A stretch of DNA of 50,241 bases from Paracoccaceae bacterium (GTDB lineage Bacteria > Pseudomonadota > Alphaproteobacteria > Rhodobacterales > Rhodobacteraceae), in contig JAPORQ010000054.1 in assembly GCA_026710155.1 (NCBI GenBank), positions 1 to 50,241 on the forward strand, in the 5' to 3' direction. Position numbers and translations under genes: made by a program. Under the pieces are notes generated by a model, which did not search any database, was not told the DNA's origin, and saw only the letters and a list, made by a program, of their open reading frames with translations. This document shows positions 44,380 to 50,241 of the stretch, one piece after another (within the stretch, counting starts at the first letter, position 1; each line of letters opens with the position of its first letter).

Positions 44380-44458
44380 ATCCCTGAAGTCGGAAGATTT
44401 GGCAATAAATGAATTAAGGTTTTGATTTATTGTTCGGAATTCCTTATTCTGGATTACA

Positions 44459-44470
44459 TTCGGATCCGAA
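44459..44470. promoter_or_regulatory. 12-bp perfect palindrome between rpsA and ihfB
   Basis: TTCGGATCCGAA is an exact palindrome in the 217-bp spacer before ihfB. A second symmetrical stretch, GGAATTCC (44436-44443), lies just upstream. They may be operator or hairpin elements; nothing else in the spacer is distinctive. Confidence 0.3.
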
Positions 44471-44596
44471 ACTGGCAAAAAAAATGGGGCATACATGCCT
44501 TGTTGGCCTGGACTTACTCCACTTCGGATTGACCTGTAAAAATGCCTTGGACGGACTTGTGCTGAACCTATACCGATAATTAGCGAGGAAAATGGT

Positions 44597-44890
44597 ATGA
44601 ATCGTTCTGATATTATCAAGAATCTATCATCTGAATTCGATTCCATTAACAACAAGGTTGTTGAAGAGATGGTTAAGACTGTTTTTAATGAAATAAGCAA
44701 CGCCCTGGCCGAAGGGAAATCCGTACAGTTGAGAAAGTATATGAACTTTTCAACCAAACTGGATCATCACACCATGAGAAGAAATCCCAAGACCGGTCAT
44801 ACCTTCAGGGTTAAGAAATGCAAACGGGTTACATTCAAACCCGGAATAAAATTGAAGACGTCTGTGAGAAACTACAACACGGATAGCTGA
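44597..44890 (+). CDS. ihfB: Integration host factor beta subunit (HU/IHF family)
   Basis: A 97-aa nucleoid DNA-bending protein. The N-terminal helices (MNRSDIIKNLSSEF, VVEEMVKTVFNEISNALAEG) and the RRNPKTGHTF arm with the DNA-intercalating Pro are typical, with FKPGIKLKTSVR at the end. Position between rpsA and a lapA-like gene is the alphaproteobacterial ihfB locus. The core GFGSF motif is changed to KYMNFS, and the arm is unusually basic (VKKCKRVTFKP). It starts at an ATG with GCGAGGAAAA upstream. Confidence 0.88.
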   Translation: MNRSDIIKNLSSEFDSINNKVVEEMVKTVFNEISNALAEGKSVQLRKYMNFSTKLDHHTMRRNPKTGHTFRVKKCKRVTFKPGIKLKTSVRNYNTDS

Positions 44891-44897
44891 ACTGAGT

Positions 44898-45242
44898 TTG
44901 TTTGTGCGGTATTTAAAATACTGTTTTTTGATATTTCTTGGTGTAATCCTTTGCTTCATGGCACTTGCCAACAGAGATCCCGTTACACTTCGTCTTTTAC
45001 CTGATTCCCTGACACCCATCTTTGCCACCCCGGTTGTTGTTGTACCTACATTTATTGTCGTTCTGGGGGGAATTATCTTTGGATTGTTCATTGGATTCTT
45101 CTGGGAATGGTTGCGTGAACATCAACACCGTTCGAAAGTAATCAAAAAGGATAGACAAATAAGGGAATTGGAGCGGGAAGTTTCAGGTTTGAAAAAAAAC
45201 AAAACCTCAGAGGATGAGATACTGGCCCTTCTGGAAAAATGA
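44898..45242 (+). CDS. LapA-domain (DUF1049) inner-membrane protein
   Basis: A 114-aa protein with two membrane helices (FLIFLGVILCFMALANRD and VVPTFIVVLGGIIFGLFIGF) and a C-terminal basic/coiled-coil tail (HRSKVIKKDRQIRELEREVSGL). This is the LapA/YciS architecture linked to lipopolysaccharide assembly. NRDPVTLRLLP is the family signature. The start appears to be TTG at 44898 or GTG at 44904, 7 to 13 bases after ihfB. It sits in the conserved ihfB-lapA-trpF order. Confidence 0.82.
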   Translation: MFVRYLKYCFLIFLGVILCFMALANRDPVTLRLLPDSLTPIFATPVVVVPTFIVVLGGIIFGLFIGFFWEWLREHQHRSKVIKKDRQIRELEREVSGLKKNKTSEDEILALLEK

Positions 45243-45264
45243 TTTGCAGGGAAAATTTAACCAA

Positions 45265-45921
45265 TTGAAAGTCAAGATTTGCGGTTTGTCTACGCCCAAA
45301 GATGTTTCTACAGCGATTGAAGCAGGTGCCGACTTGGTCGGGTTTGTTTTTTTTCCAAAATCTCCAAGGAATATCTCCCTCGAACGGGCCTCGTCCCTAT
45401 CATCCTTGGTTCCCTCGAATGTAAAGAAAGTCGTTCTTGTGGTGAATCCGGAGGATTTCTTTCTGGAAAAGATCATGACCGCTGTCGATCCTGACATGAT
45501 TCAGTTGCATGGCCATGAAAAGGTATCAAGGGTTTCAGAGATTCGTGACTTGTTCAACCTGCCAATCATGAAGGCGGTTGGAATCAGGAACAGGAACGAT
45601 TTGGGGGTTCTCAATGAATATTCTCACGTTGCAGATCAATTATTGGTTGATGCCAAACCGGTAGAGACGAATTCACTGCCGGGTGGTAATGGCATAGCCT
45701 TTGATTGGAAATTGATTTCCGAATTTGACTGGGAGTTACCCTGGATGTTGGCTGGAGGGTTGAATTCAAGCAATGTTGCAACAGCCGTCAAATTGACTAA
45801 TGCAAAACAGGTGGATGTATCTTCGGGTGTTGAAAAAAGCCCTGGAATCAAAGATCCCGAGGCAATTAGAAAATTTATTACAGCAGCAAAGGCAAATGAC
45901 AATGGACCAGAATCTGATTAA
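45265..45921 (+). CDS. trpF: Phosphoribosylanthranilate isomerase
   Basis: A 218-aa TIM-barrel enzyme of tryptophan synthesis that converts N-(5-phosphoribosyl)anthranilate to its ketose isomer. The catalytic Cys is in [12 protein letters not shown] and the Asp in [18 protein letters not shown] and [14 protein letters not shown] form the phosphate site. The conserved part begins at the TTG at 45265. The frame is open back to an ATG at 45214, inside the lapA-like gene, so the exact start is unsettled. The end overlaps trpB by 20 bp. Confidence 0.9.
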   Translation: MKVKICGLSTPKDVSTAIEAGADLVGFVFFPKSPRNISLERASSLSSLVPSNVKKVVLVVNPEDFFLEKIMTAVDPDMIQLHGHEKVSRVSEIRDLFNLPIMKAVGIRNRNDLGVLNEYSHVADQLLVDAKPVETNSLPGGNGIAFDWKLISEFDWELPWMLAGGLNSSNVATAVKLTNAKQVDVSSGVEKSPGIKDPEAIRKFITAAKANDNGPESD

Positions 45922-47134
45922 CAGCTTTTTCTCAGTACCTGATGAAAGCGGATGCTTTGGAAAATTCGGCGGACGTTTTGTTTCCGAAACCCTGATGCCG
46001 CTCATCCTGGATTTGGAAGAGGAATATAACAGGGCCAAGGATGATGAAAGTTTCTGGAATCAAATGGATTACCTTTGGAAGCATTATGTGGGGCGTCCTT
46101 CTCCCCTGTATTTTGCCGAACGGTTAACCGATTATCTGGGTGGGGCTAGGATTTACTTCAAGCGCGATGAACTCAACCACACCGGTGCCCATAAAATCAA
46201 TAATGTTCTTGGTCAAATCCTTTTGGCCATGCGTATGGGTAAAACCAGAATCATTGCTGAAACAGGTGCTGGCCAGCACGGGGTTGCCACTGCTACGGTC
46301 TGTGCCAGATTTGGACTTCCCTGCATAGTCTATATGGGAACGCATGATGTGGAACGTCAGGCTCCCAATGTCTTTCGTATGAAATTGCTGGGGGCGGAGG
46401 TTGTACCGGTCACTTCCGGGCGTGGAACCCTCAAGGATGCCATGAATGACGCGCTCAGGGACTGGGTAACAAATGTCAACAATACCTTTTACTGTATTGG
46501 AACAGTAGCCGGTCCCCACCCCTATCCGGCCATGGTAAGGGACTTTCAGTCAATTATAGGCAAGGAAACCAAATCCCAAATGATGGAAATGGAGGGCAGA
46601 TTGCCAGATACTCTCATAGCGGCCATAGGTGGTGGCTCCAATGCCATGGGTTTGTTCCACCCCTTTCTTGATGACAGGTCTGTTGACATCATAGGCGTTG
46701 AGGCGGGAGGCAAGGGTGTCGATGAGACAATGCAACATTGTGCTTCTCTCACGGGCGGGCGCCCCGGTGTACTCCATGGCAACAGAACCTATCTTCTGCA
46801 GGACCTTGACGGTCAAATTCTGGAAGGTTTTTCCATATCTGCCGGTCTGGATTATCCTGGTATAGGCCCCGAGCATTCATGGTTGCATGAAACAGGCAGG
46901 GCAAGCTATGTATCAATTACTGATGAGGAAGCACTTCAGGCCTTTCAGGTCTGTTGTGAACAGGAAGGAATAATTCCTGCCCTTGAACCCTGCCATGCCT
47001 TGGCACATGTGATGAAAATTACCGGTGATTTACCCAAAGACCATATCATCTGCATGAATATGTGTGGACGGGGAGACAAGGATATATTCACCGTGGCCAG
47101 AGCTCTTGGAATCGAAATGGCTTCTTCCGACTAG
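45902..47134 (+). CDS. trpB: Tryptophan synthase beta chain
   Basis: A 410-aa PLP enzyme condensing indole with serine. The PLP lysine lies in [15 protein letters not shown], the phosphate-binding loop is [12 protein letters not shown], and [13 protein letters not shown] opens the conserved region. [13 protein letters not shown] is the usual C-terminal segment. The ATG at 45902 lies 9 bases after AAAGG and inside trpF; an ATG at 45896 is two codons upstream. The partner trpA does not follow: a convergent DUF2237 gene ends within the trpB stop region. TrpA is presumably elsewhere or lost. Confidence 0.96.
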   Translation: MDQNLINSFFSVPDESGCFGKFGGRFVSETLMPLILDLEEEYNRAKDDESFWNQMDYLWKHYVGRPSPLYFAERLTDYLGGARIYFKRDELNHTGAHKINNVLGQILLAMRMGKTRIIAETGAGQHGVATATVCARFGLPCIVYMGTHDVERQAPNVFRMKLLGAEVVPVTSGRGTLKDAMNDALRDWVTNVNNTFYCIGTVAGPHPYPAMVRDFQSIIGKETKSQMMEMEGRLPDTLIAAIGGGSNAMGLFHPFLDDRSVDIIGVEAGGKGVDETMQHCASLTGGRPGVLHGNRTYLLQDLDGQILEGFSISAGLDYPGIGPEHSWLHETGRASYVSITDEEALQAFQVCCEQEGIIPALEPCHALAHVMKITGDLPKDHIICMNMCGRGDKDIFTVARALGIEMASSD

Positions 47135-47514
47135 TTCAAATCTATTGCATGTTCCTTCAATACTTCCAGAGGTACTATTTCCGTAGACCTTATATGAGTG
47201 GCCCTGAGAACAATCCTGGGGGCTTTGCCTTCCTGATAAGCCTGTAAAAACCTCGCTGCACACAGGCACCATTGATCACCAGCCTGCAATCCTGGGAAAC
47301 CAAAAGCCGGTACCGGCGTGGACAAATCATTGCCGGCTTGTCGGGAGTATGAAAGAAACTCATCTGTCATGATGGCGCAAACGGTGTGACTACCCACATC
47401 TTCCTCTGAGGTTTCACAGCATCCGGTTCGGTAAAACCCGGTTTTGGGATTATGTGAACAAGGAATCAGTGGTTCCCCGAAAACATTTACCTGGTCTTGA
47501 AGTACCTTGTTCAT
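47131..47514 (-). CDS. DUF2237-family protein
   Basis: A 127-aa conserved protein of unknown function. Typical DUF2237 blocks are [60 protein letters not shown] and [12 protein letters not shown]. The invariant Cys residues suggest metal or redox chemistry, but none is established to my knowledge. It is convergent with trpB and overlaps its end by 4 bp. The ATG at 47514 is the natural start. Confidence 0.88.
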   Translation of the reverse strand: MNKVLQDQVNVFGEPLIPCSHNPKTGFYRTGCCETSEEDVGSHTVCAIMTDEFLSYSRQAGNDLSTPVPAFGFPGLQAGDQWCLCAARFLQAYQEGKAPRIVLRATHIRSTEIVPLEVLKEHAIDLN

Positions 47515-47633
47515 TGCATCCTCGATTGATTAATTATGAACCATATCAATGGCACAATAATATCATTGTAGTTCAATACGATTAAAAGGGGCTGAATTCT
47601 CTTTATCCTTGATTTCAGCTTTTGGCAATTGCT

Positions 47634-48332
47634 TCATGACCCAAAGAATTTCGAAAGCCTGGAGAATATCCCGTCCGCTTTCTTGGCATTGTCTGTCGAT
47701 GCAACATCCGAACGCTTGGAAACATTTGCCGTTTTTGGCTTGGTTTGCAACTCAAGGTTGATTTTGTTGAGGAATTGTGTGTGATTGCCATCCACCAAAT
47801 AGGAAAATCCATTTGTCAAACCTGTCAACAAGTCACCCAGCCAGCCCTTTTGGTCTTCTTTGGAGAAATTTCCCAAAACGTAATCATGAACCATGTCCTT
47901 GCTCCCCGGATGTCCGACACCCATTCTGATTCTTGTAAACTCCGGACCAATGTGCTTGATTATTGACCTTAATCCGTTGTGTCCGGCATGGCCACCTCCA
48001 GACTTTATCCTTACCTTGCCCGGAGCAAGATCGATTTCATCGTGGAAGACAATAACCTGATCAGGTGGAATCTTGTAGAATTTGACAACTTCACCAATTG
48101 AATTCCCGGAATTGTTCATGAAGGTTTGCGGCTTGAGCATGAGAACCGTTTCACCTTTGATTGTCCCGTCAACAATTTGACCCTGAAATTTTTTCCGCCA
48201 GTTATTGTCAATGTATGAATCAGCAAGTGAATCCAATGCCATGAATCCAATGTTGTGGCGATTCATGCAATATTTGGAACCAGGGTTTCCAAGCCCTGCA
48301 ATCACTAACACCTTGTCATCCTTTAACTGCAA
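47634..48332 (-). CDS. pth: Peptidyl-tRNA hydrolase
   Basis: A 232-aa enzyme that releases peptides from stalled peptidyl-tRNA. The active-site Asn and His are in GLGNPGSKYCMNRHNIGFMA; FHDEIDLAPGKVRIKSGGGH and GHNGLRSI complete the site. The about 40-residue C-terminal tail (ending FSRLSKFFGS) is the alphaproteobacterial form. The gene follows rplY on the same strand with about 105 bp between, the normal rplY-pth pairing. Confidence 0.95.
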   Translation of the reverse strand: MQLKDDKVLVIAGLGNPGSKYCMNRHNIGFMALDSLADSYIDNNWRKKFQGQIVDGTIKGETVLMLKPQTFMNNSGNSIGEVVKFYKIPPDQVIVFHDEIDLAPGKVRIKSGGGHAGHNGLRSIIKHIGPEFTRIRMGVGHPGSKDMVHDYVLGNFSKEDQKGWLGDLLTGLTNGFSYLVDGNHTQFLNKINLELQTKPKTANVSKRSDVASTDNAKKADGIFSRLSKFFGS

Positions 48333-48437
48333 TCAAAAAGATCAAAAAATTGGAGAATACTTCAGAATGGCATCAACCACCTGGCAAAAAATATTTCCGA
48401 GAGTACCAGATTGTATGCGGTGACCCTAGCAAATCAC

Positions 48438-49082
48438 CTATTCTGCTTCCTGTTCCTCTTCTTCGGTTGTTTCTTCGGTTTCCTGATCCTGATCCGCTGA
48501 CCTCAGACCCGACGGTGCAGAAATATTGGCAATTACAAAATCCCTGTCGCTGATGGTCAGCTTGGTTCCTTTCGGAAGCTTGATCTTTGATATGGTAATA
48601 ACATCACCAACATCCAGACCTTCCAAATCGGCTACCAATGATGTGGGTATGTCGCTAGCGGTAACAATCAACTCCACCTCTCCCCTAACGACGGTAAGAA
48701 CGCCACCACGCTTTATGCCAGGGGATTCTTCCTCGTTGATAAACTCAACAGGTATGAACAGATTGATTTTGGAATTCCTCCTCAATCGCATCAAATCCAG
48801 ATGGGTGGGAAGGTCACGTACAACATCCCTCTGGACTGAACGGCAAATCACCCTGACGTCTTCCCTATCCTTGATTTGCAGGTTGAAGAGTGTCGACAGG
48901 AACCTGCCTTCCCGCAACTTCTTGAGTAATTCATTGAAATTGATGTTTATGGTTATCGGATCCTCACCCCCACCATAAACTACTCCGGGCACCAAGCCCT
49001 CTCGCCGAGCTTTCCGAGCGGCCCCCTTGCCTGTCCCCGGTCTGATTTCTGCTCGGAGATTTGGTATATTATCTGTTACCAT
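48438..49082 (-). CDS. rplY: 50S ribosomal protein L25/general stress protein Ctc
   Basis: A 214-aa long-form L25 (CTC/TL5 type) that binds 5S rRNA. The N-terminal L25 domain includes [20 protein letters not shown] and the C-terminal TL5 domain ends with an acidic tail rich in Glu ([13 protein letters not shown]). Two adjacent ATGs (49085, 49082) follow AGGAG at 3 and 6 bases; the second has the better spacing. The frame extends to 49142, but that part is not conserved. Confidence 0.94.
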   Translation of the reverse strand: MVTDNIPNLRAEIRPGTGKGAARKARREGLVPGVVYGGGEDPITININFNELLKKLREGRFLSTLFNLQIKDREDVRVICRSVQRDVVRDLPTHLDLMRLRRNSKINLFIPVEFINEEESPGIKRGGVLTVVRGEVELIVTASDIPTSLVADLEGLDVGDVITISKIKLPKGTKLTISDRDFVIANISAPSGLRSADQDQETEETTEEEEQEAE

Positions 49083-49142
49083 CATTATCTCCTGAATAAA
49101 ATAGGGCGGACAACCTCCAAGGGTGCCTGTCCGCAACGACAC

Positions 49143-49667
49143 AAAGATATATTAACCAGAATCCATAAATCAACTGTTGAATTCAAACCTTAAACGAATT
49201 GAGTAGGACTTTGGCTTATACTTTATTGGCTCTTGATTAATTTTGGCGGGTAAAATTTCTCTTTATTTGAAATTTTCCATTATCTAAGTGGAAGAAACTT
49301 TCTGTAAAAGTTGTGGAGGGAACTTCTGATGATGTTGATACCGCTGCTTTGGCACCTCAACAAAAATTTGCTCCAACTTATCCACTCAAACCAATTCCAA
49401 CCAATATTGCATTTGGCCAGAAGGTCTATTTTCTGGGATTTTCTATGGGCCTTATAAAGATAGGTTGAACACGAATCAATCCACCAACCTGTCAAGACAA
49501 TTCAAACCGGTCCTGCCCCGGAACGATGCCATGGCCATGGGGAAGTGCCCGCCATGGGGGAATCCCTGTCCGGGTAAACAGGCATGCCATTCCCTGAGCC
49601 AGCCGATGGCACCCCTTGGCAGGCACACAGGGGAGGTGGCCCTGCACGGCCTTTCCTGTTTTTTTCC
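49143..49667. other. Spacer with abrupt shift to GC-rich, palindrome-rich DNA
   Basis: The first 350 bp resemble the AT-rich host DNA. From about 49500 the sequence becomes visibly GC-rich and dense in short palindromes (for example CCATGGCCATGG near 49528-49539 and repeats of GCCATGG and CCCTG). No gene was recognised. The shift marks the boundary of a different sequence class, possibly acquired, continuing into the secreted-protein gene. Confidence 0.45.
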
Positions 49668-49696
49668 TTGACTTGCACGGATTCCCGTGCTATGTT
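49668..49696 (+). promoter_or_regulatory. Strong promoter with inverted repeat in its spacer
   Basis: TTGACT (49668-49673) and TATGTT (49691-49696) are separated by exactly 17 bp. The spacer holds a perfect inverted repeat, GCACGG (49675-49680) and CCGTGC (49685-49690), with a four-base centre. This is a textbook place for a repressor. It drives the gene at 49744, about 48 bp downstream. Confidence 0.55.
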
Positions 49697-49725
49697 AATG
49701 TCATGGAAAGGCATCCGCAAACATC

Positions 49726-49734
49726 AAGGAGGAG
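49726..49734 (+). promoter_or_regulatory. Strong ribosome-binding site of the poly-C gene
   Basis: AAGGAGGAG lies nine bases before the ATG at 49744. It confirms that ATG as the intended start, although the frame breaks 10 codons later. Confidence 0.75.
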
Positions 49735-49743
49735 AACCGACTC

Positions 49744-50241
49744 ATGAAACGACTGTTGAATACCCCCCCCCACTTTTAATCTGATCGCCGCCCTTCTGGC
49801 CGTGGCGTTCGCCGGACCGGTCTGGGCACAGACCATCACCGCCCCGGGGCTGGTCGGCCAGCCCGCCTGTGCAGGGACGGGCGAGACTGACAACCCTTTA
49901 AGCGGGTCCGTTTCGGCTATAACGGCCAACTCTGCAACCTTAACTCTTGACGCCTATAATAACCTGTATAGCGTATTGTCGGGGCGAATAGGCGATAGGT
50001 CCACGCCGACTGAATTTATTATTAAAGATAGGGTCCAAAATTTGCGTACAGGCCTTATTTATGAAGGCAACTTTGCTACGATAAGTTCAACCAATCCGAA
50101 CCTTTCCAGTTCGCCCGATCCGGCAGTTTTGTTGTCCGATAAAACGCCTCATGTTTACGAGATCTATGTAGATGAAATATCGGACATCTTGCTGAGGCGC
50201 TGCTTCATGACGGGTGGCACCTACACGCCGTCGAACGAGAG
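49744..50241 (+). pseudogene. Secreted protein gene out of frame at a C9 tract (phase-variable or broken), partial
   Basis: From the ATG at 49744 the frame reads MKRLLNTPPHF and stops at TAA 49777. With one C fewer in the C9 run (49763-49771) it would read MKRLLNTPPTFNLIAALLAV, then AFAGPVWA, a textbook signal peptide cleaved before QTITAPG. The frame then stays open to the window end (about 155 further residues, for example GQPACAGTGETDNPL, YEIYVDEISDILLRR and CFMTGGTYTPSNE). The mature protein is not recognised. It is probably exported to the periplasm or surface. A strong promoter and ribosome-binding site precede it. Either it is in a phase-off state, truly broken, or the C count is wrong. 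Confidence 0.6.

Noticed and set aside
1-50241. CRISPR arrays or long tandem repeats
   Set aside because: No regularly spaced identical repeats were seen; repeated protein segments in rpsA and the ankyrin gene explain the internal similarity.

Overview
The window reads as the chromosome of an alphaproteobacterium of moderate GC (roughly low-to-mid 40s percent by eye). The evidence is gene order: phoH-ybeY-corC-lnt-metK-trmB (29.6-35.6 kb), cmk-rpsA-ihfB-lapA-trpF-trpB (42-47 kb) and pth-rplY/ctc (47.6-49.1 kb) are alphaproteobacterial housekeeping blocks. Unusually many decayed genes (at least five), an ankyrin-repeat protein and a toxin-antitoxin pair suggest a genome losing genes, possibly host-associated; that last point is inference.

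Region 1 (0-22.5 kb) is an accessory catabolic island. It holds three separately encoded two-subunit transketolases (0.02-2.0, 9.1-10.9 and 16.4-18.2 kb), four NAD(P)-type oxidoreductases (three SDRs and one MDR), a flavin monooxygenase-like protein, a mandelate-racemase/muconate-lactonizing-type enolase, a complete tripartite tricarboxylate transporter (tctCBA), a cytoplasmic Cys-type sulfatase, a bona fide formylglycine-generating enzyme (FGE) able to mature it, and a tcuAB tricarballylate-oxidation pair. Two regulators sit divergently from the units they probably control: HxlR beside the MDR/transketolase unit and GntR/UTRA beside the second transketolase unit and the transporter-sulfatase operon. 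The simplest reading is uptake of an anionic, sulfate-esterified organic molecule, removal of sulfate in the cytosol, oxidation by the SDRs, and two-carbon transfer or cleavage by a split transketolase. The substrate cannot be named from sequence.

Region 2 (22.5-29.5 kb) mixes decay and unusual genes: a small unknown ORF, broken alpha/beta-hydrolase and luciferase-like monooxygenase genes, an ankyrin protein, a short acyl-CoA-ligase-like gene coupled to a thiolase-like gene lacking canonical catalytic residues, and a class III aminotransferase.

Region 3 (29.6-35.6 kb) is the conserved phoH...trmB block. Region 4 (35.6-41.9 kb) is a rearranged interval: aroA lies on the minus strand, away from its usual partner cmk, with a small membrane protein, a BrnT/BrnA toxin-antitoxin module with a visible operator-like palindrome, a broken DUF2971 gene and an MFS transporter interrupted by one in-frame amber codon. 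Region 5 (42-49.1 kb) is housekeeping: cmk, rpsA, ihfB, lapA, trpF, trpB without an adjacent trpA, DUF2237, pth and L25.

Region 6 (49.1-50.2 kb) changes to GC-rich sequence and ends in a secreted-protein gene. Its signal peptide is put out of frame by a run of nine C, which could be a phase-variation switch or an assembly error. No rRNA, tRNA, CRISPR array or intact insertion sequence was recognised.
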